A stretch of 64,000 nt of DNA from Poriferisodalis sp965208925 (GCF_965208925.1 NZ_OZ242364.1:620001-684000); one strand, 5' to 3'; positions 35,364 through 44,657 are shown, counted from the first letter of the stretch. Notes: generated by a model not told the origin, from the sequence alone. A program made the numbers and translations.

Positions 35364-36137
35364 TCAGCGGTGGTCGACCATCACGTGCTCTTTGGCCAGG
35401 AACATCACCGAGCGGCCGAAGTCGATGAAGTTGGCCTCGTCCTCGTACGCCCGGCGGGATGCGGCACGGTTCTCGGGGATCGCGTTGCCCATGGCGCTGC
35501 GGTCCATCCACACCTCGGCGTGCCCGGTATAGGGCTCCACGGTCGAGCCTCGCGAGCGGTTGACGGCCGCCGTGAAGGAGTGCTCGTCGGCGTGCACCTG
35601 CTGGTACCGCAAGATGCCTGACGACTGTGCCTGGCGGCGGATGACGGGCCCGTGATGGGTCCGCCAGTACCACTGCGCCTCGTCGATGCTGAGCGACGGC
35701 AGGTGGCGGAAGCTGAAGTACAGCTTCACCAGACTGGAGCGCTCAGTGGCCACGATGTTCTCCGGCGTGGGGTTCACCTGCGGGTACTCGTAGCAGTAGT
35801 ACGCCGAGGAGTTCTCGATGTCGGCGAAGTTAAGCTCGTCTTCCACCAGCACCCGGTCGAACTCGCGGCCGGCATCGGTGCGCATGGCCTCCAGCATCGA
35901 CTCCTTCGACTCCCACCAGACCTCAGCGACGCCGTCGTAGGGTTCTTCCATCTGGCCGCGCCGGCCCGGCAGGCGGCTGTGGTCGTCGTCGGTGGTGTGC
36001 ACCTGGACGTAGCGCAGCATCTTCGCTGTCGCCGAGTGCGATACCACCAGCGGCCCGTGCACGTTCAGCCAGTAGTCCTGCATCTCGGCCCGGCTCATGC
36101 CCTTCTTGCGCCGCAGCAGGAACGTGAGTCGCAGCAT
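35364..36137 (-). CDS. Duplicated EthD-domain protein
   Basis: 257-residue protein made of two EthD-like ferredoxin-fold repeats. Copy one starts LTFLLRRKKGMSRAEMQDYW and contains NVHGPLV; copy two starts VKLYFSFRHLPSLSIDEAQW and contains THHGPVI. EthD proteins are small accessory or heme/ether-degradation-related proteins of unclear chemistry, and the dimer of the simple forms is here covalently joined. A strong AAGGAGG precedes the ATG at 36137. It ends three bases from the iron permease stop (convergent) and is divergent from the amidohydrolase gene. Confidence 0.82.
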   Translation of the reverse strand: MLRLTFLLRRKKGMSRAEMQDYWLNVHGPLVVSHSATAKMLRYVQVHTTDDDHSRLPGRRGQMEEPYDGVAEVWWESKESMLEAMRTDAGREFDRVLVEDELNFADIENSSAYYCYEYPQVNPTPENIVATERSSLVKLYFSFRHLPSLSIDEAQWYWRTHHGPVIRRQAQSSGILRYQQVHADEHSFTAAVNRSRGSTVEPYTGHAEVWMDRSAMGNAIPENRAASRRAYEDEANFIDFGRSVMFLAKEHVMVDHR

Positions 36138-36323
36138 TGTCCGCCTCCTTGGAGATGAGCCGAGCTTCGCGCAGATCGGGTCGCTTGGCAGACGGCGCGT
36201 TCCGACCTGGCGCCGTCGACGCGGTCGTGTTGCCCGCCCCGGCAGTACCAGCCCTGATCGCTGGCGGGGTCCGGTGATAATTTCGACCGAGGTGCCGGTG
36301 GGCACCGAGGGGGTTATGCGGCC

Positions 36324-37499
36324 ATGCCGATCACTGAGTTCTTTCCGGGCATCAAGATCGTCGACTCGGACACGCACTGGACCGAGCCGCACGACCTGTG
36401 GACCAGCCTGGCGCCCGCCAAGTACCGCGACCTGGTGCCCCAGATCCGCGAGCACGACGGCAAGCGCAAGTGGGTGGTGAACGGCGACATCCCGATCGCG
36501 GGCGACTCAGCGGTGTCGGCGATCCTGCCCGACGGCGAGAAGATGCTGGGGCTGAAGTTCCTCAAGCACGACATCGAGATGGTGCACGCCGCCTCCTACG
36601 ACTGCGACGCCCGCCTCGAGCTGATGGACGCCATGGGCGTGTCGCACGGCATCGTGTACCCCAACGTCGGCGGCTTCGGGAATCAGAACTTCCTGAAGGT
36701 GGAGGACCGGGCGCTGCGCATCGCCTGCGTGGAGATCTACAACGACTGGATGGCCGACCTGCAGGCTCGCTCGGGCGGCCGCATTTTGCCGATGGCGCTG
36801 GTGCCGTGGTGGGACATCGACGCCAGCGTGCTCGAGGTCGACCGGATGCACCGCAACGGCGCCAAGGGCATCGTGATGTGCTCCAACCCGCACGACTCGG
36901 GCATGCCCAACTTCGCCCAGCCCGAGTGGCGGCCGTTCTGGGAGATCTGCGAGGCGCTGGAGATGCCGGTCAACTTCCACATCGGCGCCTCGGAGGGAGA
37001 CATCGACTGGTCGGGCAAAGTGCCGTACGACACCTGGTCGGGCGATGTGAAGATCTCGCTCGGCGGGGCGGCGATCTTCCTGGGCCAGCTTCGCTGGATG
37101 GTGAACCTGCTGGTCAGCGACGTGCCCGAGCGCTACCCGAACCTCAACTTCGTGTCGGTGGAGAGTGGCGTCGGCTGGATCCCGTTCCTGCTCGACGCGC
37201 TCGACTACCAGTGCGGCGAGACCGCGCCCGAGCATCTGGCGCACCTGTCGATGAAGCCGTCGGACTACTTCCGGCGGCAGTTCTACGGCTGCTTCTGGTT
37301 CGAGTCCCAGACGCTGGCGCCAGCCATCGACCACATCGGGGCCAGCCAGATCATGTTCGAGACCGACATCCCGCACCCCACGTGCCTGTACCCGAAGAGT
37401 GTCGAGCGGGTGCGTGATGCGATCGGCAGCCTCGACCCCGCCGTGCAGAAGCAGATTTTGCAGGACAACGCCGCCCGGCTCTACAAGATCGACGTGTAG
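36324..37499 (+). CDS. Amidohydrolase-2 family metal-dependent hydrolase
   Basis: 391-residue TIM-barrel enzyme of the amidohydrolase_2 group, which includes ACMSD-like decarboxylases. Metal-site residues are visible as VDSDTHWTEP at the first strand, PVNFHIGASEG (histidine) and MFETDIPHP (late aspartate). GIVYPNVGGFG and EYNDW-like helices (VEIYNDWMADL) are typical. It is a cytosolic catabolic enzyme and the substrate is unknown. The start has a weak GAGGGGG-like SD. It is divergent from the EthD gene, with a 186-base promoter region holding nothing else I can recognise. Confidence 0.85.
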   Translation: MPITEFFPGIKIVDSDTHWTEPHDLWTSLAPAKYRDLVPQIREHDGKRKWVVNGDIPIAGDSAVSAILPDGEKMLGLKFLKHDIEMVHAASYDCDARLELMDAMGVSHGIVYPNVGGFGNQNFLKVEDRALRIACVEIYNDWMADLQARSGGRILPMALVPWWDIDASVLEVDRMHRNGAKGIVMCSNPHDSGMPNFAQPEWRPFWEICEALEMPVNFHIGASEGDIDWSGKVPYDTWSGDVKISLGGAAIFLGQLRWMVNLLVSDVPERYPNLNFVSVESGVGWIPFLLDALDYQCGETAPEHLAHLSMKPSDYFRRQFYGCFWFESQTLAPAIDHIGASQIMFETDIPHPTCLYPKSVERVRDAIGSLDPAVQKQILQDNAARLYKIDV

Positions 37500-37545
37500 C
37501 GGCCGGCGCGGCCAGCGCCGCGAGTGCCGCCGATGCTTCAGGTGG

Positions 37546-38028
37546 CTACGCGGCGGGGCGGGCGCCGCGGCTGAGGCAGTCGGCGCCCCAGCGGGCCATG
37601 TCGGCGTCGAGGTCGAGCGGGACGTTGCGGGGCGCGTCGGGTTCGTAGAGCTCCGGCGGCACCTCCCACATCACCTCGAACTCGATGCCGTCGGGGTCGT
37701 GGCAGTACAGGCTGCGGCTGACGCCGTGGTTGTTCTCGCCGACCAGCACGCCCATCTCGGCCAGCCGAGTCTTGGCGTCGGCCAACTCGGCCAGCGTGGC
37801 CACTTCCCAGGCCAGGTGATACAGGCCCACGTGGCGGGCCGGCGCACCCTCGCCGGCAGCATCGAACAAGCCGAGGTCGTGGTCGGTATTGGAGTCGGGT
37901 GACGCCATGAACACCGCTGTGCCGTAGCGGTTCGCGACTTCCAGGCCGAGCGCCTGTTCGTAGAAGCGAGCCGATGCCTCCGGGTCGTTCACCCACAGCA
38001 CCGCATGTCGCAAGCCCAGCGTGGCCAC
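37546..38028 (-). CDS. VOC-family (extradiol dioxygenase-like) protein
   Basis: 160-residue vicinal-oxygen-chelate protein with the two-repeat beta-alpha-beta-beta-beta fold. Candidate metal ligands are the first histidine in LRHAVLWVND, the second in GLYHLAWEV, and the glutamate in IEFEVMWEVP. HDPDGIEFEV is the typical C-terminal strand of extradiol dioxygenase and glyoxalase relatives. It follows the acyl-CoA dehydrogenase gene on the same strand at 54 bases, so co-transcription is likely. Confidence 0.87.
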   Translation of the reverse strand: MATLGLRHAVLWVNDPEASARFYEQALGLEVANRYGTAVFMASPDSNTDHDLGLFDAAGEGAPARHVGLYHLAWEVATLAELADAKTRLAEMGVLVGENNHGVSRSLYCHDPDGIEFEVMWEVPPELYEPDAPRNVPLDLDADMARWGADCLSRGARPAA

Positions 38029-38082
38029 GCGACGGATCGTACCGAGCAGCCCGCGCGCCGTCTGCCCGGTCCCCAGCGGGGC

Positions 38083-39318
38083 TCAGTTGCGGCGGGCGTC
38101 CTTGTAGGGGATGTCCTTGGCGTCGTCTGGTTCTTTGGGCAGGCCCAGCACCCGTTCGCCGATGATGTTGCGCTGGATCTCGTCGGTGCCGCCGGCAATC
38201 GACATGGCCGGCGTGGACATCAGAATCTCCGACACGATGCCGTCGGCGTTCGAACCAGGGCCGACCAGCATGCCCATGGAACCGGCGATCATCGTGTGGG
38301 CCACATGGCAGGCCCGGGCCGTCACCGACATGTTCAGCTTGGTGAGCGAACCCTCCGGGCCGGGCGGCTTGCCGGCAGCACGGGCAGCCCGGGCGCGCTG
38401 GGTGGTCCACGACGCGATGCGGCGCAGCGTCTCGACCCGGGCGATCTGCTGGCGGACTACGGGGTCGCTGACCCGACCGGTGCGCTGCGCTTCGGGGACC
38501 ACCAGGTTCGCCCGGCCGGCTCGCTGCGGGTACCACTTGTAGGTGGCGAAGTACTCGTCGCTCTCCTGCTTCGCCCGCTCGACCGTCGGGCCGCCGTCGG
38601 CCGGGTAGCGCGGGCGGCGCGTGGCCACCGCGGCCCGCTCGTGGGTGAGCGTGGTGAGGCCGATGCGCCAGCCGTCGCCGGGGTTGCCGACCAGCTCGTC
38701 GCCGGGCACCCGGGCATCCTCGAAGAACACCTCGTTGAACGTGGCGTGGCCGTTCATCTGGCGCAGCGGGCGCACCTCCACGCCGGGCTGGTCCATCGGG
38801 ATCAGGAAGTACGAGATGCCTTGGTGCTTGGGCACGTCCCAGTTGGTGCGCGCCATCAAAATGCCGAAGCGGGCCTTGTGCGCTCCCGAGTTCCACACCT
38901 TCTGCCCGTTGACGATCCACTCGTCGCCGTCGCGGTCGGCTCGGGTCACCAGTCCCGCCAGGTCTGAGCCGTTGGTGGGCTCGGAGAAGAGCTGGCACCA
39001 CTTGTGCTCGCCGGTGAGGATCGGTCGCAGGTGGCGCCGCTTCTGATCGTCATCGGCGTGGGCCAGCAAGGTCGGCGCGACGAGATACATGCTGACGCCC
39101 GCCGCCACCCCGACTGCTCCGACCGCGTCGAACTCGCGGGCCACCACGGCATCCATTGACGGCGGCAGCCCGCGCCCGTGCCACTCGACGGGCCACGACG
39201 GCGTGCCCCACCCGGTGTCAGCCAGCAGATTGCGCCACTCGATGAGCGGCCGCTCACGTTGCCAGTGCTCTTCCAGCCACGTGCGGGCTTCGTCACGAAC
39301 CTCGTCGACGCTCGCCAT
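38083..39318 (-). CDS. Acyl-CoA dehydrogenase family protein
   Basis: 411-residue FAD-dependent acyl-CoA dehydrogenase. The FAD/substrate block QLFSEPTNGSDLAGLVTRAD and VNGQKVWNSGAHKARFGIL are in the middle domain, and MSIAGGTDEIQRNIIGERVLGLP is the classic C-terminal region (given in parts: GGTDEIQRNIIGE). The usual catalytic glutamate position is not obvious, as in many long-chain or steroid-type members. Start MASVDEVRDEART; the longer reading adds a basic tail in non-coding-like sequence. It lies before the VOC gene. Confidence 0.9.
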   Translation of the reverse strand: MASVDEVRDEARTWLEEHWQRERPLIEWRNLLADTGWGTPSWPVEWHGRGLPPSMDAVVAREFDAVGAVGVAAGVSMYLVAPTLLAHADDDQKRRHLRPILTGEHKWCQLFSEPTNGSDLAGLVTRADRDGDEWIVNGQKVWNSGAHKARFGILMARTNWDVPKHQGISYFLIPMDQPGVEVRPLRQMNGHATFNEVFFEDARVPGDELVGNPGDGWRIGLTTLTHERAAVATRRPRYPADGGPTVERAKQESDEYFATYKWYPQRAGRANLVVPEAQRTGRVSDPVVRQQIARVETLRRIASWTTQRARAARAAGKPPGPEGSLTKLNMSVTARACHVAHTMIAGSMGMLVGPGSNADGIVSEILMSTPAMSIAGGTDEIQRNIIGERVLGLPKEPDDAKDIPYKDARRN

Positions 39319-39448
39319 GCGCGCAGCGTAGAACCGAAGCCCAAGCGCCGCCCGAACGGCAGCAGGTTCATGGTCCGTGACGGCTCGGTGCCGGTGTTCC
39401 TTCCATGACCGTTTCACACAATCATTCCACTGTGAGATGATGATTAAT

Positions 39449-39469
39449 ATTCATTGTCTAACGACGAAT
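39449..39469. promoter_or_regulatory. Imperfect palindrome before the Fic gene
   Basis: ATTCATTGTCTAACGACGAAT is a 21-bp imperfect dyad (ATTC/GAAT arms and GT/AC inner pairs) in an AT-rich stretch just before the Fic start. It may be a promoter with an operator; this is weak positional evidence. Confidence 0.35.
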
Positions 39470-39471
39470 AA

Positions 39472-40752
39472 GTGGGTAGTATCACGCGTGTGATCTACGA
39501 AGTGCCCGACATGACAGCCACCGACGCGGCTGTCGCGGATGAAGTCGAGCATCTGCGGGAACAGCTCAGGCCGTATCTGCGCATGCGACGACGTTGGTAC
39601 GGCACCCTTCGTCGCGCCCAATTCGCGCGCGCTGTTCAAGGCTCAAACTCGATCGAGGGGTACCACGCCAGCGTTGAGGATGCGGCCGCTGTCATCGACC
39701 ACGATGAACCGATCGCCGAGGTGTCCGAAGACACTGTCAGCGCTGTGGCCGGCTACCGCGACGCCATGACCTACGCGCTGCAACTCGCTGCCGGGGTGTC
39801 GCCGCGAGATCGGCTTCGCGACTCATCGGCACACGACGCAGCAGGCTCCGAGTCGGGAAGCTCCTGGGCCCCGCCGCTGCCGGTCGACCTGTCGACGCTC
39901 CGGTCACTGCACTTCATGATGATCAAGCACGACCTCGCCCACTACCCGGGTCAACTTCGTCCAGGTGCGATCTGGGTTGCCGACACCGACGGCGAGTCGG
40001 TGTATGACGCCCCGGAGCGCCAAGTCATCGAAGTCTTGCTCGGTGAATTCTTCGAGCAGTGCGACGACCTCTTCTCCGATGACACTGTGCCGACGATGGT
40101 TGCTGCCGCAATGGCGCACCTCAACTTGGTGCTCATCCATCCATTCAGCGACGGAAACGGCCGGATGGCGCGCTGCGTGCAGACCCTGTTGCTCGCCGCA
40201 GCCGCCGTGCGGGACGACGATCCGCTCGCGCCGGAATTCCTCAGCATCGAGGAGTACCTCGGACGCAACACCGTGGACTATTACGCAGCGCTCAGTGCAG
40301 TCGCCGGTGGTCGATGGTCGCCGGAGCGCAGTGCGCGCCCCTGGATCGAGTTCTGCTTAACGGCACACCTTCGCCAAGCGCGCACTGTGCTGCGCCGGGT
40401 GCTCGAATTCGAAGTGCTGTGGGACGCGTGCAGCCAACTTGCGCAGCAGCGCAATGTGCCAGAACGAACTGTCGGCACGCTGTGCGACGCAGCCCGCGGA
40501 TGGACAGTGCGACGGTCGCTGTACCTCGCTCGGACCGAGACGACCGATGGGGAGCCAGTCAGCAGCGGCATGGCTTCACGGGATCTCCAGACAATGGTGA
40601 GGGCCGGATTGCTCACGCCGGTCGGCGACAAGCGCGGAAGGAAATATCGTCCTTCAGAAGATCTCGCGGACATCTGGCGGCAGATCCGCAGCATGCGACT
40701 CACGCGGGACGACACCGACCCGTACCAAGACGCGCAGCCTCAGCTCTTCTAG
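39472..40752 (+). CDS. Fic-domain AMPylase-type protein with inhibitory motif
   Basis: 426-residue Fic protein. The active site HPFSDGNGRMAR matches HxFx(D/E)GNGRxxR. Near the N-terminus SNSIEG matches the (S/T)xxxE(G/N) inhibitory helix, so it is a self-inhibited form with the inhibitor on the N-terminal side. The C-terminal 100 residues resemble a winged-helix part (ASRDLQTMVRAGLLTPVGDK). Fic enzymes transfer AMP or other groups to protein hydroxyls. It stands alone without a separate antitoxin. GTG start at 39472, with an ATG at 39514 as an alternative. Confidence 0.9.
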   Translation: MGSITRVIYEVPDMTATDAAVADEVEHLREQLRPYLRMRRRWYGTLRRAQFARAVQGSNSIEGYHASVEDAAAVIDHDEPIAEVSEDTVSAVAGYRDAMTYALQLAAGVSPRDRLRDSSAHDAAGSESGSSWAPPLPVDLSTLRSLHFMMIKHDLAHYPGQLRPGAIWVADTDGESVYDAPERQVIEVLLGEFFEQCDDLFSDDTVPTMVAAAMAHLNLVLIHPFSDGNGRMARCVQTLLLAAAAVRDDDPLAPEFLSIEEYLGRNTVDYYAALSAVAGGRWSPERSARPWIEFCLTAHLRQARTVLRRVLEFEVLWDACSQLAQQRNVPERTVGTLCDAARGWTVRRSLYLARTETTDGEPVSSGMASRDLQTMVRAGLLTPVGDKRGRKYRPSEDLADIWRQIRSMRLTRDDTDPYQDAQPQLF

Positions 40753-40813
40753 ACGAACCTGCGGGTCGGCTGTCACGCCCGCACGACTCGCAGGCCGGCG
40801 TTACGTTGAGCCG

Positions 40814-41602
40814 ATGGATCTGGGACTGGCTGGCCGGCGTGCGGTGATCACCGGCGCATCGAAGGGGATCGGGCTCGGCTGCGCCGTGGCGCTGGCCCGT
40901 GAGGGCTGCGATATCGCGCTGGCCGCTCGATCGGCGGACGTACTGGCGCAGGCCGCCAATCAGGTGCAGGAGGAGGCGCCTGGGGCGGCCGTCACGACGC
41001 ACGCCGTCGACCTGTCGACGCCGGAGGGCCGGCAGACTCTGCTTGGCGAGACCGGCTGCGATGGCGGCGGTGCTGGGCTGGTCGACATCTGGGTGAACAA
41101 CGCCGGGGCGATTCCCGCCGGCGACATCGTCACGGTGGACGACGCGACCTGGCGCGAGGCCTGGGACCTGAAGGTGTTCGGCTACATCGACCTGTGCCGC
41201 GCGCTCCTGCCGTTGATGACATCTCGGGGCAGCGGAGTCATCGTGAACGTCATCGGCGTGGCGTCGCTGCGACCGCAGCCGTCGTACATCGCCGGCGGGG
41301 TGGGCAACAGCGGCCTCGTCGCCATGACCGCTGCGCTCGGCAGCCGGAGCCTGCGCGACGGCGTGCGCGTGGTGGCCGTCAATCCCGGCCTGATCATCAC
41401 CGACCGGATGGGCGACATGCTCCGCCGCCAGGCCATCGACGAGCTCGGCGACGAGTCGCGCTGGGAGGAACTGATCCCCGCCGATCCCGCACCGGGCACG
41501 GTGGAGCAGGTGGCCGATGTGGTGGCCTTTCTGGCGTCTGACCGGGCGAGTCACGTCAGCGGCACGTCGATCACCATCGACGGCGGCGCATCCGCTCGTT
41601 GA
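40814..41602 (+). CDS. SDR-family oxidoreductase, YIAGG active-site variant
   Basis: 262-residue short-chain dehydrogenase with the classical nucleotide motif TGASKGIG, the NNAG strand and C-terminal TSITIDGGASAR. The Tyr-x3-Lys motif is altered to YIAGGVGNSGL, so the lysine position is glycine. I recall a subgroup of SDRs with the related pattern YIAGSAGNAAL, so it is probably a conserved variant rather than a damaged gene. It is the first of a plus-strand run with an amidase, a cupin and another SDR. Confidence 0.85.
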   Translation: MDLGLAGRRAVITGASKGIGLGCAVALAREGCDIALAARSADVLAQAANQVQEEAPGAAVTTHAVDLSTPEGRQTLLGETGCDGGGAGLVDIWVNNAGAIPAGDIVTVDDATWREAWDLKVFGYIDLCRALLPLMTSRGSGVIVNVIGVASLRPQPSYIAGGVGNSGLVAMTAALGSRSLRDGVRVVAVNPGLIITDRMGDMLRRQAIDELGDESRWEELIPADPAPGTVEQVADVVAFLASDRASHVSGTSITIDGGASAR

Positions 41603-41673
41603 GGAAGTCGCTGCCCGGCGGGGTTTCAGCGGCTCGCTAGTGTCCGGCGGCAAGCGGGACAGGGGAGGCAGCC

Positions 41674-43101
41674 ATGGACGTGCCCGACTTTCGGACGGTG
41701 TCGGTGGAGGCGCTGGCGGCGATGGTGCGAGACCGCACGCTCACGGCTGCGGCGGTCACCGAGCGCGCGCTGGGGCGCATTGAGGCGCTGAACCCACAGC
41801 TCAACGCGTTCGTGGCGCTCGACGCCGAGGATGCACGCCGCCAGGCCGCGGCGATCGACGAGCGGCTCGATGCCGGTGAGGATGTGGGGCCTCTGGCGGG
41901 CATCCCGATCGGGGTCAAAGACCTCGCCGACGCCGCCGGATTCGTCACCACGCGGGGGGCGATGCACCTGCGTGACAGCCCGCCGGTCGCTGCCGATTCC
42001 ACCGAGGTGGCGCGCATGCGGGCTGCGGGCGCGGTGATCCTCGGCAAAACCAACACGCCCGAGTTCGGCTGCATGGGCGACACCTACAACAACGTCTTCG
42101 GCCCCACGTGGAACCCGTGGCAGTCCGGCCGCTCCCCCGGCGGATCATCGGGCGGCACGGCGGCGGCGGTGATGTCGGGCATGGTGCCGGTGGGCACCGG
42201 CTCCGATGGCGGGGGCTCCATCCGCATCCCCTCGGCCATGTGCGGAATGTCCGGTCTCAAGCCCAGCCACGGGCGTGTGCCGAGCGGTCCGCCCCCGCTG
42301 GGGCTGCTGGATCTGTCGTGCGTCGGCCCCATGGCCCGCCGCATCCGGGACGTGGCGTACTGCCTCGATGCGCTGGTCGGACCTCATCCGTCTGATCTGC
42401 GCAGCCTGCCGGCACCGACCGAGTCATGGCGCGCTGCGCTCGACGATCCCCCGCTGCCCTCGAGGGTGCTGTGGGCACCTTCATTCGACGGCGGGCCTGT
42501 GGACTCGGAGATCGTGGCGTCGTGTGCGGCAGCGCTGGAGCTACTGGCTGCCGAAGGTGTCGAGGTCGTCGAGATGGGGACACTGTTCGATCCAGCCGAT
42601 GCGGTGTCGCGGGCGTTCGTGCCGCTGTTCTTGATCGGGGCCATGGGACCTGCATTCCGGCCGCTGCTGGGCACGCCCGCGTGGGGCGACATCACCGACT
42701 GGCTAGCCGTGGCGCTGGAGGAGATGTTCGAACAAGTGACGGTGGACACACTGGCTGTGGCACGGCAGCAGTGCGGGGAGATGTCGGTACGGCTCGGTGA
42801 GGTGATGGCTGGGTTCGATGCGATGTTGCTGCCCACGATGGCGGGCCAAACACCAGTAGTCGGCGGCGACGGCACCGTCGACGGGGTCGAAGTGGAGAAC
42901 TGGGTGCGCTTCACTCCGCTGGCCAACCTCACCCGGCGTCCGGCAGGCACGGTGTGCAGCGGTTTCACCAGCGACGGCATGCCGATCGGGCTGAGCGTGC
43001 TGGGCCACCAGACCGACGATGTGGGTGTGCTGCAGACCATCGCTGTGCTGGAGGACCTGCTGGGCCTCGACCCCATCCCGCCGGAGCTCGAACTCGACTG
43101 A
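41674..43101 (+). CDS. Amidase signature family enzyme
   Basis: 475-residue amidase-signature hydrolase. The Ser-cisSer-Lys triad is visible: lysine in IGVKDLAD, cis-serine in PGGSSGGTAA, and nucleophile serine in SDGGGSIRIPSAMCG. Length and C-terminus (FTSDGMPIGLSVLGHQTDD) fit GatA-like stand-alone amidases that cleave small amides. No GatB or GatC genes are nearby, so it is not the tRNA amidotransferase. A GGGAGG SD precedes the ATG. Confidence 0.9.
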   Translation: MDVPDFRTVSVEALAAMVRDRTLTAAAVTERALGRIEALNPQLNAFVALDAEDARRQAAAIDERLDAGEDVGPLAGIPIGVKDLADAAGFVTTRGAMHLRDSPPVAADSTEVARMRAAGAVILGKTNTPEFGCMGDTYNNVFGPTWNPWQSGRSPGGSSGGTAAAVMSGMVPVGTGSDGGGSIRIPSAMCGMSGLKPSHGRVPSGPPPLGLLDLSCVGPMARRIRDVAYCLDALVGPHPSDLRSLPAPTESWRAALDDPPLPSRVLWAPSFDGGPVDSEIVASCAAALELLAAEGVEVVEMGTLFDPADAVSRAFVPLFLIGAMGPAFRPLLGTPAWGDITDWLAVALEEMFEQVTVDTLAVARQQCGEMSVRLGEVMAGFDAMLLPTMAGQTPVVGGDGTVDGVEVENWVRFTPLANLTRRPAGTVCSGFTSDGMPIGLSVLGHQTDDVGVLQTIAVLEDLLGLDPIPPELELD

Positions 43102-43152
43102 GACAGCTTTGCCGGTGCGCCCGGGCGGGGATCACAGGGTTACGTTGGGCCG

Positions 43153-43614
43153 GTGGATGCGGACGAGGTGATCGAGCTGTTAGGGCTCGTGCCGCTCCCG
43201 GGCGAGGGCGGCCAGTGGGCCGAGACGTGGCGTGACGAGCACTCGACGGCCATCTACTTCCTGCTGCAGCCCGACGACTTCTCGGCGCTGCACCGGCTGG
43301 ACAGCGTGGAGCTGTGGCATCACTACGCCGGCGCTGCAGTGGACATGCTGCTGCTGGAGCCCGGCGGGAAGGTGACGCGGCCGCGGCTCGGAGACGAATT
43401 GGCGGCCGACGAGCGGCCGGTTGTGGTTGTCGGGGCAGGCACCTGGATGGCGGCGGAGACCGCCGGGGACTGGTCGCTGGTGGGCACCACGATGGCACCC
43501 GGCTACCACGAGGCCGGATTCGAGCTCGGCGGCCGGGCCGAGCTCGCCCACGCATATCCCGAAGCTGCCGCCGATATCGAACGCCTCACACGGGAGGACC
43601 CCGGAGATGGCTGA
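43153..43614 (+). CDS. Cupin family protein (DUF985-like)
   Basis: 153-residue single-domain cupin of the DUF985 (YML079-like) type. The features are the opening EVIELLGLVPLPGEGG, TAIYFLLQPDDFSALHRLDSVELWHHYAG with the cupin histidines, and a closing VGTTMAPGYHEAGFELG. Function in bacteria is unknown; a sugar isomerase or epimerase-like role has been guessed for relatives. The GTG start follows 51 bases after the amidase. It overlaps the following SDR start by 8 bases. Confidence 0.85.
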   Translation: MDADEVIELLGLVPLPGEGGQWAETWRDEHSTAIYFLLQPDDFSALHRLDSVELWHHYAGAAVDMLLLEPGGKVTRPRLGDELAADERPVVVVGAGTWMAAETAGDWSLVGTTMAPGYHEAGFELGGRAELAHAYPEAAADIERLTREDPGDG

Positions 43615-44389
43615 GCAGGACGAGCTGCCGCCGCCGGACGAGCTAATCCGATTGGACGGTCGGGTCATCGTGGTGACCGGAGCCGGCGGGGGCATCGGCT
43701 CCGGCATCGCCCGCCGGCTGATGGCCGCCGGTGCCACCGTCGTGGCCCATACCCGCTCGTCCCCGACCGACCATCTGGTGGACGCAGATGGGCAACCCGT
43801 GGCATCAGTGCAGGCCGACCTGGTCGAACCCGATGCGCCCCAACGCGTCGTGGATGCCGCGCTGAGCGCGTGCGGTCGCCTCGATGGGCTCGTCAACAAC
43901 GCCGCCATCCAGCCGCTCGTGCACTTCGCCGATCTGAGCGACAGCGACTGGTCCGAGATGATCGACGTCAACCTGACGGCGGCGCACCGGCTGACGCAGT
44001 GCGCGGCCGCCGCCATGCGGGAACTCGGTGCGGGCGGATCGATCGTCCACATCGCCTCGATCGAGGGGCACCAGCCCACCGACCTGCACGGCCACTACGC
44101 GACGGCCAAGGCGGGTCTGCTGATGCACGCCCGAGCGGCCGCAGGCGCCTACGGCCCCGACGGCATCCGCGTCAACAGCATCTCGCCGGGCCTCATCGAC
44201 CGTCCCGGTCTCGACGACGACTGGCCCGAGGGCGTGGCCCGCTGGCACGAAGCGGCTCCGCTGGGCCGGTTGGGCACAGCCGCAGACATCGGCGATGCAT
44301 GCGTGTTCCTCTGCTCGGACTTGGCACGGTGGATCACCGGGGTGGATCTGGTGGTCGACGGCGGCGTGCTCACCCGGCCGACGTGGTGA
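43607..44389 (+). CDS. SDR-family oxidoreductase (classical)
   Basis: 260-residue classical SDR: TGAGGGIGSGIARRL for NAD(P), NNAA in DGLVNNAAIQP, serine in VHIASIEG and the intact catalytic YATAK in HGHYATAKAGLLM, ending in GVDLVVDGGVLTRPTW. Start ATG with CGGGAGG upstream, overlapping the cupin stop region. It probably oxidises or reduces a hydroxylated small molecule. Of the three SDR genes in the window, this is the only one keeping the full catalytic motif. Confidence 0.9.
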   Translation: MAEQDELPPPDELIRLDGRVIVVTGAGGGIGSGIARRLMAAGATVVAHTRSSPTDHLVDADGQPVASVQADLVEPDAPQRVVDAALSACGRLDGLVNNAAIQPLVHFADLSDSDWSEMIDVNLTAAHRLTQCAAAAMRELGAGGSIVHIASIEGHQPTDLHGHYATAKAGLLMHARAAAGAYGPDGIRVNSISPGLIDRPGLDDDWPEGVARWHEAAPLGRLGTAADIGDACVFLCSDLARWITGVDLVVDGGVLTRPTW

Positions 44390-44512
44390 CGCCGCAGCCT
44401 GCCGCTCGCTGTCACCGCTGACCGCAGCTCTTGGTTGTCACACCCCCCTGGTGCACTGCGGGAAAGACAACGTGCACTCAAGGGCACGCTTCACAGAAGC
44501 GGAGAAACCACC

Positions 44513-44623
44513 ATGGACACCTCGACAGAGTCTCGGGCTCGTGCCGGCGATTGGATGCTCGCGATCGCTGTGGCGCTGGCCGGCTGCCTGCTGGTCCTGA
44601 GCTGGACGATGGCCAGCGGCTAG
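44513..44623 (+). CDS. 36-residue single-span membrane protein
   Basis: ATG after a plausible SD (GCGGAGAAACCACC) starts a 36-residue protein: a short polar N-terminus, DTSTESRARAGDW, then one hydrophobic span (MLAIAVALAGCLLVLSW) and MASG. No family recognised. Such one-span miniproteins are often regulators of membrane complexes. It lies between an SDR and the deaminase-like gene, with its own space on both sides. Confidence 0.5.
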   Translation: MDTSTESRARAGDWMLAIAVALAGCLLVLSWTMASG

Positions 44624-44657
44624 GGCTGCCATCCCGTTCACGGGAGCGTTCTGCTAA

